Below are positions 1 to 7,373 of a stretch of DNA of 16,602 nt, piece after piece. Numbering within the stretch: the first letter of the stretch is position 1; each line of letters begins with the position of its first letter. The notes beneath the pieces are model-generated. The model was not told where the DNA came from and did not search any database. It was given only the letters and a program-made list of their open reading frames with translations. Source of the stretch: Candidatus Nanohalarchaeota archaeon (GTDB taxonomy: Archaea > EX4484-52 > B79-G9); the NCBI GenBank assembly GCA_017610525.1, contig JAFCBW010000029.1, forward strand, positions 1 through 16,602, read 5' to 3'. Both the position numbers and the translations under genes were made by a program.

Positions 1-846
1 AAGGCACCGATTCTTTGTTTCATCTTCATAAACCGATGTTTCCATGACGACAACCGTCTTGGGTCTCATCTCTTTTATCTTCCTCAGCGCCTCAATCCCA
101 TTAAGCTTCGGCATTTTTATATCCAGAAAAACAACATCTGGCTCTTCTTCTTTGACCTTTGCAACAGCTTCCTCCCCGTCGCCTGCTTCAATGACATCAT
201 ATTCCGCAACAGCGATATAGCTTTTGAGAGTTCCTCTCATCATAGTTGAATCATCAACAATGAGCACTTTTTTCTTTTTGGCACCTGCGGATTTCACAGC
301 AGCTTTATTCTTTCCAGCATCATCTTTTTCTACCTTTTCTGAATGCTGTTCTGTGACACGGGTTACAGCCCCCGTATCTGATTTAATTACATTTCCAAGG
401 TCAATAAGTATCAACAGGCGCGTATCAAGCACACCAACACCCTGTATATAATCAGCATCTATTTTCTGTGTGATAATCGGCGGAGCAGGCTCGATTTTAT
501 CGCCTGTGATTCTCAATACTTCGTTGCAGCTATCCACCACCATGCCAATCGTATTTCCTTCTATTTCTGTTATGAGTACGCGCGTGTTCTTGTTCTTTTT
601 CTTTACTGCAAGCCCGGCCTTCTTTGCAAGATCAATCACAACAATTATTTTCCCACGCAAATTAATTACACCCAGTATATAGTCCTCTGTCCCGGGTATT
701 ATTGTAACATCTCCCATCCGGATTATTTCGCGCACATCGTTGATATCCACGCCAAATTCTTCTGAGCCTATCATAAATACGACCAGTTGGCGCTCAAAAA
801 ACTGTCTCTCAGTATCCAATTGCGTATCATTTAGATTTTCTGCCAT
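1..846 (-). CDS. CheV-like coupling protein: CheW domain plus receiver domain (3' end outside window)
   Basis: The frame is open from ATG at 846 to the window edge, giving 282 residues with no stop. Residues about 17-155 are a CheW fold, with EEFGVDI, the NLRG loop (62-65) and GVGVLD. A short charged linker (about 165-190) leads into a CheY-like receiver with acidic pair D198/D199, phospho-acceptor D242 in VVFLDIKMP and T270. The beta5 lysine region lies beyond the edge. This CheW-REC order is that of CheV, a scaffold linking receptors to CheA whose coupling is tuned by phosphorylation; that role is inferred here. The CheW part is clearly paralogous to the CheW at 4136-4897. GGTGA lies just upstream of the ATG. 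It is the last visible gene of the minus-strand block, separated from the preceding gene by about 100 bases that hold a structured repeat. Confidence 0.9.
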   Translation of the reverse strand, partial: MAENLNDTQLDTERQFFERQLVVFMIGSEEFGVDINDVREIIRMGDVTIIPGTEDYILGVINLRGKIIVVIDLAKKAGLAVKKKNKNTRVLITEIEGNTIGMVVDSCNEVLRITGDKIEPAPPIITQKIDADYIQGVGVLDTRLLILIDLGNVIKSDTGAVTRVTEQHSEKVEKDDAGKNKAAVKSAGAKKKKVLIVDDSTMMRGTLKSYIAVAEYDVIEAGDGEEAVAKVKEEEPDVVFLDIKMPKLNGIEALRKIKEMRPKTVVVMETSVYEDETKNRCL

Positions 847-877
847 TATCTTCACCTGTATTATCTTTATTTGAGTA

Positions 878-953
878 TGCGGGAATTCCGCACATGTCTA
901 TACTTGCTGGATCCACAGCACTCAATAGAGTAGCGAAATGTTCAGCATTTCAA
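878..953. repeat. Repeat A, copy 1: multi-hairpin element
   Basis: Positions 918-953 are identical over 36 bases to 16261-16296, in the same orientation. The core holds two hairpins: CTC-AATA-GAG (921-930), then GAAATG-TTCAG-CATTTC (935-951). Weaker similarity to the second copy reaches upstream (ACTTG, GGAT, CAC), and TGCGG-GAATT-CCGCA (878-892) forms another stem. No T-run follows either stem, so a simple terminator is unlikely. The stop codon of the methyltransferase gene at 950-1564 lies inside the element. Confidence 0.8.
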
Positions 954-1564
954 TTTATGCTTTTCCTTAAGAAAAGCGACCTGTCATGCACGACGGGATC
1001 AAACAAATGCCTGACTCCCCCGGGCAGTTCCTGGGTCTGCTCAACAGCAAAATAGCTGTTGTCTGCCATGGACTCATGAAACATCTTCACTACGTTTTCC
1101 CGCTCTTCATTGTGAAAATGCAGCAAAACATTCTTGCATAACACCAGATTGAATCCGCAGGCAATGGAATTGAATGACAATAAGTCATGCTTTTGGAACT
1201 CAACTGCCGCGCGAATCTCAGGCTTGACCTGGTATGTTTTTTTATCTTCAATCACGTCGAAAAATTCGTTAAGTATTGTGCTATCAATTCTTGCGACCTC
1301 CTTGTAAGAGTAAATCCCATCTCTTACCATATCACCGAATTTGCCTGACTCAGCGTCATGATCTGAGGCGCATATCTTCACATTCCTGAACATGAAAGGT
1401 CCCATGTTCTGCCTCAGCATAATCGCAAGAGAGTATGCTTCCTGGCCTGCGGCGCACCCGGCATCCCATATTCTTATGTACCGGTACTTCTTTAGCTCAG
1501 GCAGGGCATGGGCTATAATCATGCTAAGCATGCTCCTATCCCTGAAAAAGAATGTGAATGCCAT
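950..1564 (-). CDS. Short CheR-type methyltransferase (CheR-b), catalytic domain only
   Basis: This 204-residue protein matches the catalytic part of CheR, the S-adenosylmethionine-dependent methyltransferase acting on receptor glutamates. It starts directly at FTFFFRD (3-9), continues with the SAM-binding loop IWDAGCAAGQEAYS (32-45), a CheR beta-subdomain region (about 75-125) and CKNVLLHF (143-150). The N-terminal helical domain of standard CheR (roughly 70-80 residues) is absent. Compared with its paralogue at 3249-3860 it is more worn: ASDHD replaces ATDID, and the usual LxPGG turn is MADNS. The consensus near 143-150 is CRNVLIYF, so Tyr is His here, as in the paralogue. I chose ATG at 1564 because GGAG sits 9 bases upstream and the paralogue begins with the same MAFTFFFRD; a TTG six bases upstream is too close to that site. 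The stop codon lies in repeat A. Function is inferred; reduced activity is possible. Confidence 0.85.
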   Translation of the reverse strand: MAFTFFFRDRSMLSMIIAHALPELKKYRYIRIWDAGCAAGQEAYSLAIMLRQNMGPFMFRNVKICASDHDAESGKFGDMVRDGIYSYKEVARIDSTILNEFFDVIEDKKTYQVKPEIRAAVEFQKHDLLSFNSIACGFNLVLCKNVLLHFHNEERENVVKMFHESMADNSYFAVEQTQELPGGVRHLFDPVVHDRSLFLRKSIN

Positions 1565-1604
1565 GTTCAACTACTCCTCTGCGCCTGCAATGACTTCAAA
1601 GGCT

Positions 1605-2552
1605 TCAATTTGTGATCTCTTTTTTCCATATATAATTGCCATCCTTATTATCTGTAAATCCCAGTTTTTCCCAGAAAAGCATAGCGGTGCTTCTGACCCT
1701 GTCCGCTAGTATCATATCGTACTTTTCCTTGCAGAAATCAATCACTTCCCGGGCATATCCGTTTCCCTCGAATTCAGGGTATATCATAATCGAGTGCATA
1801 ATAATCTTTTGCCCGTCAACCATCACTCTCGCTTTCCCTATCCTTTTACCATCCGCTTCAATATTAGTCCATGTGTAATCAGACACCCTGTTAAAAGCAG
1901 AATCATCAATGAGGATTACCCTAAACTGCTTTTTTCTCTTCCTGTAAATCCTCTCGGGACATTCAACGCGAATCCTCTCAAACATATTCCCCGGCGCTTC
2001 AGATTCCGGGTTCCTCTGCTTTGGGTCCATCACTAAAATCCCACCAGGCTTAAGCGCCCTGCAAAACATCTCATAAGCATTTCTCTTCTGCCCTATGCTG
2101 AAATACTCAAAAACATTTTTGCATGTTATCATATCGAAATCTGATTTAATCGGGCCATCAGTTAAAATGTCATGCATCATAAAAACAACTTTTCTTCGCA
2201 ATTCCGGAATTACTGTGTACTGCCCGGTGCCGGATCGCTTCATGTATTTTTTTATCAGGCCCATGTTTTCTTTGTTGGTTATGACCGCATTCACCTCGCT
2301 TTCAGTATACTCACCGTTTTTTATTCTCTCTTCAAACTCCGATTCAATGTCAGTGGCATATATGATTGTATTGGCAAATTGCCAGTTACTGAACTGTTCG
2401 GCAAGTAAAATCGCTATTGTAAAAGGCTCCTGGCCAATGGAACAACCTGCGCTCCAGACCTTTGGGGATTTACCCCACGAGGTAACATTCTCTATGCCTT
2501 TCTCTATGCCTTTCTTGTCCCTGAAAAAATAAGATATGGTTCCGGTTCTCAT
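1605..2552 (-). CDS. CheR-type methyltransferase fused to a GNAT N-acetyltransferase domain
   Basis: The protein has 315 residues in two parts. Residues 1-205 are a CheR catalytic domain without the N-terminal helical domain: YFFRD (8-12), SAM loop VWSAGCSIGQEPF (32-44), ATDIE (66-70), CKNVFEYF (144-151, keeping the Tyr that the two short paralogues lack) and LKPGG (167-171). Residues about 208-315 look like a GNAT fold: a beta strand IMHSIMIYPEF (251-261), an acetyl-CoA pyrophosphate loop EGNGYA (262-267) followed by a helix, then AMLFWEKLGF (290-299), the typical late GNAT motif. The methyltransferase part should act on receptor glutamates; the acetyl acceptor is unknown. The reading frame is continuous, so this is a true fusion in the sequence given. 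The gene sits 18 bases after the hydrolase gene and 40 before CheR-b, so co-transcription is likely. The ATG at 2552 has only a weak AAGGCGA-like site. The CheR half is solid; the GNAT call rests on motifs. Confidence 0.85.
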   Translation of the reverse strand: MRTGTISYFFRDKKGIEKGIENVTSWGKSPKVWSAGCSIGQEPFTIAILLAEQFSNWQFANTIIYATDIESEFEERIKNGEYTESEVNAVITNKENMGLIKKYMKRSGTGQYTVIPELRRKVVFMMHDILTDGPIKSDFDMITCKNVFEYFSIGQKRNAYEMFCRALKPGGILVMDPKQRNPESEAPGNMFERIRVECPERIYRKRKKQFRVILIDDSAFNRVSDYTWTNIEADGKRIGKARVMVDGQKIIMHSIMIYPEFEGNGYAREVIDFCKEKYDMILADRVRSTAMLFWEKLGFTDNKDGNYIWKKEITN

Positions 2553-2570
2553 TGCCTGTCGCCTTAAATT

Positions 2571-3188
2571 TTAAATATTGTGTGAACTGCCTGTTTTTTG
2601 CCTGCTCTTTCTTACATTCATAAGAGTCTTTCGTATAACCTGATTGCCATTTCCGATTATTGCAGCATCGTGGCCCGGGTAAATTGTCTTTATATTTTTC
2701 TTTGCAAGTTTTTCAAGTGCCATAATAAAACTACCCTCATAGGTCCCACCGCAGGTCTTTATGTCAAGCGGGGTGTCGCCTGAAAAAAGGACCCCGCCCG
2801 CTTTGCAATAAATACATATTGAATCATTGCTGTGTCCGGGAGTATATATTATCTCAAATGTTTTGTCAGCAATCCTGATGAGTTCACCATCCTTCAAATG
2901 CCTGTCTGCTCCTTTGAAGCTTGGATGAGCGCATACCACAGGACCAAATGCTTTCTGTATCTCTGGCAAAAGCCCTGTATGGTCATAGTGGCTGTGTGTC
3001 AGTATGACCTGATCAACCGGCCTTTTCCCGACCCCTGTCGAGCGGTTCTTTATTGCAGCTACTATGGAAGAATCCCTGCCGACATCTATCAACGTATTTA
3101 TATCATCTATGGCGTTCCAGTCCCCGAGCACAAGATAAACATGTGAGGTGTAGCAGGAACTTGCAACTGTCAGGTTTTCAATTTTCAT
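2571..3188 (-). CDS. Metallo-beta-lactamase-fold hydrolase
   Basis: This 205-residue protein carries the full metal-binding signature of the metallo-beta-lactamase superfamily: HSHYDH (65-70), H119 in TPGHS, D138 in FSGD and H173 in PGHD. IDVG (34-37) is the usual early strand. The size is that of the compact glyoxalase II-like group, so a two-metal cytoplasmic hydrolase is expected. There is no signal peptide, receiver or flavodoxin domain, so it is not a flavo-diiron protein. The substrate cannot be read from sequence. GAGGTG lies 10 bases before the ATG at 3188. The gene lies between two CheR-type genes on the same strand, with gaps of 60 and 18 bases, which suggests a link to the chemosensory operon. 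I know of no standard chemotaxis role for this family; it may act on a ligand or product relevant to the receptor, or be a passenger. Confidence 0.88.
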   Translation of the reverse strand: MKIENLTVASSCYTSHVYLVLGDWNAIDDINTLIDVGRDSSIVAAIKNRSTGVGKRPVDQVILTHSHYDHTGLLPEIQKAFGPVVCAHPSFKGADRHLKDGELIRIADKTFEIIYTPGHSNDSICIYCKAGGVLFSGDTPLDIKTCGGTYEGSFIMALEKLAKKNIKTIYPGHDAAIIGNGNQVIRKTLMNVRKSRQKTGSSHNI

Positions 3189-3248
3189 CTGTCAAAAACA
3201 CCTCTTGTAATTTACAGTATTGACTGCCAAAAAGCACTCACAATGCCT

Positions 3249-3860
3249 TTAGGCAGGTAGTTTCTGGTAAATCTGCGCGTTTGAAACAACCCGCCTGAAT
3301 TTATGATCGAACCGGGAGGGCATCTTCTGCGTCTGCTCCATAACTAAAAAGCCACCTGGCTCAAGTGCACCATAAAACATCTCTATAACCTTTATCTGCT
3401 CTTCCTGCTTAAAATGCAAAAGAACATTCTTGCATAAAATGAGGCAGAATCCGGTTCGCAGAGCATTGAAACTTAATAAATCATGTTTTAGGTATTCTAC
3501 GCGATCTTTTATCTCCTTGCTCAAAACGAAATTGCCGGGTTTATTGTCGAGCAAAGAGAAATACTTCTCAAATATTTCCTTTGGTATCCTGCCAACCAGT
3601 TCCCGGTCATATATCCCTTCCCTGATAATCTTACCAAAAAGATTGCTGTTATCGATATCTGTTGCAAGTATCTTAATGTTCCTGAATATAAACTGCCCCA
3701 TCTTTTCCCTAAGGATTATGGCAAGTGAATAAGGCTCCGGTCCCATGGCACAGCCTGCATCCCATATATTAATGTAGCGCTTGCCCCTTATAACCGGGAC
3801 AACATGTTCCTGTATAAGGTCCAGTGTTTGCTTATCCCTGAAAAAAAATGTAAACGCCAT
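3249..3860 (-). CDS. Short CheR-type methyltransferase (CheR-a), catalytic domain only
   Basis: This 203-residue protein is the closest paralogue of the gene at 950-1564 and the better conserved of the two. Motifs are FTFFFRD (3-9), SAM loop IWDAGCAMGPEPYS (32-45), ATDID (66-70), the CheR beta-subdomain region with REGIYDRELVGR (80-91), CKNVLLHF (143-150) and LEPGG (166-170). It lacks the N-terminal helical domain that in standard CheR helps dock on the receptor methylation helices. The expected reaction is methylation of receptor glutamates. The ATG at 3860 is preferred: GTGAT lies 7 bases upstream and the start matches the paralogue. A TTG at 3899 would add 13 unrelated residues. It begins a four-gene run separated from cheW by 275 bases, so it may have its own promoter. 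The His in place of the usual Tyr of the NVLIYF motif is shared with CheR-b, hinting at a common altered active site. Confidence 0.88.
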   Translation of the reverse strand: MAFTFFFRDKQTLDLIQEHVVPVIRGKRYINIWDAGCAMGPEPYSLAIILREKMGQFIFRNIKILATDIDNSNLFGKIIREGIYDRELVGRIPKEIFEKYFSLLDNKPGNFVLSKEIKDRVEYLKHDLLSFNALRTGFCLILCKNVLLHFKQEEQIKVIEMFYGALEPGGFLVMEQTQKMPSRFDHKFRRVVSNAQIYQKLPA

Positions 3861-3882
3861 ACAGAAATCACTAATCTCATTG

Positions 3883-3889
3883 TTTATAA
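3883..3889 (-). promoter_or_regulatory. Possible TATA box for the CheR-a gene
   Basis: On the minus strand TTATAAA is centred about 26 bases before the ATG at 3860, which would place transcription start at or next to the start codon. A partial ribosome site (GTGAT) also lies in between, so the case is not clear. The rest of 3890-4135 shows no gene and no strong signal to me. Confidence 0.3.
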
Positions 3890-4135
3890 TGCCCTTCAAC
3901 TTATTTTCAGCTTTGGGTATTGATTACTCTTATCCATCAATGCCGCTTTTGTATTGTATCCTGTTTGTTGGTGCAGAATATATCGTCCAGACACGAATAA
4001 TCTGAATATAGTGCAGGGGAACATTTTGAAAATCCAGCGAACCTTTGAGATTCATCTGGATATATCAAGGCAAAATGGTTTCTTGTTGAGATTAGCTCAA
4101 TTGTTATTTGGCTTGACTACAGTATCACGGAAAGA

Positions 4136-4897
4136 TTATGCGGATATAGGCTCTTCTTTTTTTCCGATGATTGCTTCTTTTTCTGCCTCTCCAGATTTCT
4201 GCAACTCTGTATTTTCTTCCTTTTTCTTCCCGGTTTTTGCTTCTGCCTTTGTATCCGGTTCCTGTGTTTTGCCCTTTTCTTCTTTTTCCCCGGCTTTTGG
4301 CTCTTCCTTATTCTCTCCGGGTTCCTGTAACTTGCTATCTTCTTCTTTTTCCTTGCCGGCAATCTGGCCTTTCCCGACCTCAACAATTTTATCCGGATCC
4401 TGCTTCTGTATTGTTCGTATATACTCAGCATCCTTTGCTTTCAATACTTTGGCAAGGTCAAGCAGAGTGAGCAGCCTCTCATCAAGAACACCCACACCTT
4501 CAATATAGTCCGCCTCTATTTTGCTGGTTATTATCGCCGGAGCAGGCTCAATTTTGTCGCCGGCAAGCCTTAGCACCTCTGTCGCATAATCAACCACCAT
4601 GCCAACTGTGTTATCCTCAACTTTGATTACTATTATTCTTGTATCCTTGTCTGTTTCTTTGCTTGAAAATCCCAGTTTCATTGCAAGGTCAATAACAACA
4701 ATTATGTTGCCGCGAAGATTAATCACGCCTTTAATATATCCTGGAGTGTTCGGGATTTGCGTAACTTTTTCCATCCTTATGATTTCCCTGACCTCATCAA
4801 TGTTTACTCCAAACTCCTCCTGACCAATCCTGAACACGACAAGCTGCCGCTCATCCCTATTTTTCTCTTTCCCTTCAATATCTGTTCCTACCGGCAT
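4136..4897 (-). CDS. cheW: CheW coupling protein with long charged C-terminal tail
   Basis: Residues about 17-152 are a CheW fold: LVVFRIGQEEFGVNI, the conserved NLRG loop (60-63), GMVVD and GVGVLDERLL. CheW joins chemoreceptors to the CheA P5 domain in the signalling array. Residues about 165-253 are an unusual low-complexity tail made almost wholly of Lys, Glu, Gly, Pro and Gln, with KEEE, KAGEKEEK and similar blocks. Normal CheW is about 140-170 residues, so the tail adds nearly 90. It is probably disordered; a role as tether or binding arm is a guess. The receptor just upstream also ends in a Lys/Glu-rich tail. Start ATG 4897 has AGGGGGT seven bases upstream. The gene follows the receptor stop by 63 bases, so the two are probably co-transcribed. 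Confidence 0.92.
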   Translation of the reverse strand: MPVGTDIEGKEKNRDERQLVVFRIGQEEFGVNIDEVREIIRMEKVTQIPNTPGYIKGVINLRGNIIVVIDLAMKLGFSSKETDKDTRIIVIKVEDNTVGMVVDYATEVLRLAGDKIEPAPAIITSKIEADYIEGVGVLDERLLTLLDLAKVLKAKDAEYIRTIQKQDPDKIVEVGKGQIAGKEKEEDSKLQEPGENKEEPKAGEKEEKGKTQEPDTKAEAKTGKKKEENTELQKSGEAEKEAIIGKKEEPISA

Positions 4898-4960
4898 TTA
4901 AAGACCCCCTGGTTACGGAATTAAATCCTTATTTTTTGCTCAAAACTTGATGCAGTGCGT

Positions 4961-6385
4961 TCATGATTTTTTAGCATCTGGTTCATCAGCTGTTTTCTTT
5001 ATAGTTCTCTCATGCTGTTCCTTGAGTTTTTTTATTTCCTCTTCGTGCTTTTTTTTAAGCTTATCTACATCCCCGGAAGAAGCAGCATTCGCTCCACCGG
5101 AGCCGGCGCGCTCATCAATCCTGAATGCAGAAACCATCTTCTTGAGCTCCTCTGCCCCACTTGAAAGCTGCTGGGATGCACCTGCCACCTGCTGCATGGC
5201 ACTTGATACCTGCTCTACTGACGCACTTACTTCTTCGCTACCTGCCGCATTTTCCTGGGCGACTGCACTCATTTCACTTATTGATCTGCTTATATCCCCT
5301 ACAAGCTGAGGTATTGCTTCAAGAGAAGTCACAGCATTCTGGGTGGCTTTGCCGCCCGCATCCACGATGGTCTTAGTCTCAGCCATCTGTTTTACAGCAT
5401 TCTCTGTGCTTTGCTGCATTCCCGTAATAACCTCCGATATCTGCCCGGTGGCTTTCTTGCTTTCTTCAGCCAGTTTCCTTACTTCATCAGCCACCACAGC
5501 AAATCCTCTTCCTGCCTCTCCTGCTCTTGCTGCCTCAATGGCTGCGTTTAAAGACAGAAGATTTGTCTGCTCTGAAATGTTGTTGATCACATCTATTATC
5601 TTCCCGATTTCCTGGGATTTTTCACTGAGCTCATTTACCCTGTTGGCTACCTCAACTGATGCGGTTCCAATATCATCTACCTTTTCTCCTGCAGTTTTTG
5701 CTGCAGTTCCTCCTTCAGTTGCACCTTCTGCTGTCTTCTCGCTTTTGGCCTGCACATCAGTTGCGTTCTTGCTCAGGGTCTGCGCTCCCTTGGCTATCTC
5801 CTGTATTGTGCTTGCAACCTGCTCCATTGACGCATTTACTTCTTCACTTGAAGCTGACAATTCTTCTGCTGAAGATGCACTCATTTCAACATTCTGCTGG
5901 ACATTACCGACAAGGTCTCTTAAGTTTATTACCATGCCCTTGAATGCATTTCCAAACATATCCTGCTCAGACAGGGGAGTAACATCCATAGTCAAATCGC
6001 CGTCACCAATCTTTTTTGCAACCCCGGCATTACCTTCCATAAAGACAATAACGCTGTTTATGCTGTCCTTTACCTTAACAAAATCACCCTTGTAGTCACC
6101 GGCAACTTTTACTGTCAGGTCGCCTTTGTCAGCCACTACAGCCAGTACATCTGCGGCCTCATTTACCGGCTCGACAACAGCATCTATCAACTCGTTTACG
6201 CCGATGACAATATTTGCGAAATCGCCCCCGTGCTTCGAGGCATCTGCTCTTGTGTCGAGCTTGCCTTCTTTCCCGGCAACGGCAAGCATGTTGGCATCAC
6301 TGACCAGGAGATTGATAGATTCAATCAATTTGTTCAGGTTGTTCTTAATCTCATTGAAGTCACCCTTGTAGTCATCAGTAACCAT
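4961..6385 (-). CDS. Chemoreceptor (MCP), C-terminal fragment of a frameshifted gene
   Basis: This frame holds the signalling part of a methyl-accepting protein whose N-terminus is in another frame (6519-7274). From the internal ATG at 6385 it has 474 residues: a HAMP-like module (1-87), another HAMP-like stretch DKGDLTVKVAGDYKGDF (86-160), then a long coiled-coil cytoplasmic domain. The hairpin tip is canonical: EQTNLLSLNAAIEAARAG (272-289) and GRGFAVVADEVRKLAEES (292-309), the CheA/CheW-binding site. The C-terminus has a Lys/Glu coiled-coil tail (about 440-465) and no CheR-docking pentapeptide that I can see. There is no membrane segment. SKGDIPE in the same frame just before the ATG shows that the true protein continues upstream. 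If translated alone it would lack the N-terminal modules but could still form a signalling dimer; AAGGGCGAC upstream is only a weak start site. Confidence 0.8.
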   Translation of the reverse strand: MVTDDYKGDFNEIKNNLNKLIESINLLVSDANMLAVAGKEGKLDTRADASKHGGDFANIVIGVNELIDAVVEPVNEAADVLAVVADKGDLTVKVAGDYKGDFVKVKDSINSVIVFMEGNAGVAKKIGDGDLTMDVTPLSEQDMFGNAFKGMVINLRDLVGNVQQNVEMSASSAEELSASSEEVNASMEQVASTIQEIAKGAQTLSKNATDVQAKSEKTAEGATEGGTAAKTAGEKVDDIGTASVEVANRVNELSEKSQEIGKIIDVINNISEQTNLLSLNAAIEAARAGEAGRGFAVVADEVRKLAEESKKATGQISEVITGMQQSTENAVKQMAETKTIVDAGGKATQNAVTSLEAIPQLVGDISRSISEMSAVAQENAAGSEEVSASVEQVSSAMQQVAGASQQLSSGAEELKKMVSAFRIDERAGSGGANAASSGDVDKLKKKHEEEIKKLKEQHERTIKKTADEPDAKKS

Positions 6386-6591
6386 CTCAGGGATGTCGCC
6401 CTTGGATACACGCCGTGTTTGGAAACATCTGCCCGGGTGTCGAGCTTGCCGTCAATCCCTGCCTGGGCAAGAGTATTGGCGTCACTGACCAGGAGATTGA
6501 TAGATTCAATCAATTTGTTCAGGTTGTTCTTAATCTCATTGAAGTCACCCTTGTAGTCATCAGTAACCATCTCAGGGATGTCGCCCTTGGA
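6297..6591 (-). repeat. Tandem HAMP-module repeat within the receptor gene, with both frameshift points
   Basis: Positions 6297-6406 and 6482-6591 are identical over 110 bases, 185 bases apart. The corresponding point in the next module is 275 bases further on (6757). A regular module would be 273 bases (91 codons). The 185 spacing means 88 bases are missing after SKHG, and the 275 spacing means two extra bases near 6591-6596. Both breaks fall at the same place in the module, just before CCAAGGGCGACATCCCTGAG, and shift the frame the same way. Recombination between modules or a misassembled repeat would each explain this. Confidence 0.85.
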
Positions 6592-7274
6592 GACACACGG
6601 TCAATATACTCAGCAGCAACATTCAGAGGACCGATAACAGCATCCAGGGTATCATTTAACCCTTTAACGATTTGTGCAAAGTCACCCCCGTGCTTCGATA
6701 CATCGGCTCTTGTATCGAGCTTGCCGTCAATCCCTGCCTGGGAAAGAGTATTGGCGTCACTGACCAGAAGATTGATGGATTCAATCAACTTGTTCAGGTT
6801 GTTTTTGATCTCATTGAAGTCGCCCTTGTACTCATCAGTAATCATCTCAGGGATGTCGCCCTTGGATACACGGTCAACATACTCAGCAGCAACATTCAGA
6901 GGACCGATAGTGGCATCTAAAACACCATTCATACTATTTACTATAACAGCAAAATCCCCATTGAACTTGCCTGCATCGGCTCTGGTATCAAGCAGGCCGT
7001 CAACTGCGGCTTTGCCCAGCAAATCAACTTCGCCCATAAGCGATTTCAAAACATCAATTGTGGCATTGACATTATTCTTTATGTCAAGCATCTCTCCTGT
7101 ATAATCTCCTTCAACCCTGTTCGTGAGATTCCCTTCTGCAATGCCTCCAACAACAGTATGTATTTTCTGTGCAAATACTTTGTAATTATCCCTTTCAACT
7201 CTGGTCTCTTTCAGTTCATTTCTTAATTCCTCAATACTCATCTGTCCAACATCTTTACCTTTATCTTCTGGCAT
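6519..7274 (-). CDS. Chemoreceptor (MCP), N-terminal fragment with HAMP-like modules
   Basis: The receptor gene begins at ATG 7274, with a strong GAGGTGA (7281-7287) six bases upstream. Residues 1-40 are a charged helix without a signal peptide or membrane segment, so the receptor is cytoplasmic. Residues about 45-138 and 139-227 are two related modules of about 91 residues. Each contains YKGDFNEIKNNLN-like, LDTRAD and IGPLNVAAEY motifs and ends in RVSKGDIPEM. Such poly-HAMP-like modules are known from soluble bacterial and archaeal receptors. True homology stops at residue 227; the last 24 residues (PRATSLRW...) are out of frame. A third, truncated module lies in a second frame (6334-6570) before the reading returns to the C-terminal frame. 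The receptor is thus split over three frames, and is either a pseudogene or a sequence/assembly error in the repeat. It starts the minus-strand block and is divergent from the plus-strand che genes. Confidence 0.8.
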   Translation of the reverse strand: MPEDKGKDVGQMSIEELRNELKETRVERDNYKVFAQKIHTVVGGIAEGNLTNRVEGDYTGEMLDIKNNVNATIDVLKSLMGEVDLLGKAAVDGLLDTRADAGKFNGDFAVIVNSMNGVLDATIGPLNVAAEYVDRVSKGDIPEMITDEYKGDFNEIKNNLNKLIESINLLVSDANTLSQAGIDGKLDTRADVSKHGGDFAQIVKGLNDTLDAVIGPLNVAAEYIDRVSPRATSLRWLLMTTRVTSMRLRTT

Positions 7275-7334
7275 AATAATTCACCTCAATTAAATACTCA
7301 TTCATTTTGCTTTATTCCCAAGTGGGTTCAATAC

Positions 7335-7350
7335 CCGGAACTTGCTCCGG
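7335..7350. other. Hairpin upstream of the receptor gene
   Basis: CCGGA (7335-7339) pairs with TCCGG (7346-7350) around ACTTGC. It lies about 60 bases before the receptor start and would be in its 5' leader if transcription starts further upstream. No function is assigned. Confidence 0.4.
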
Positions 7351-7373
7351 TTGGGATAGTGAATTTCAGGCAA

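Noticed and set aside
4117..4431. Lys/Arg-rich 104-residue frame overlapping the CheW tail
   Set aside because: It is the shifted reading of the low-complexity Lys/Glu tail and has no start signal.
6409..6596. Programmed ribosomal frameshifting to make one receptor
   Set aside because: No slippery heptamer or downstream structure is evident, and one break includes an 88-base loss relative to the module; rearrangement or assembly error fits better.
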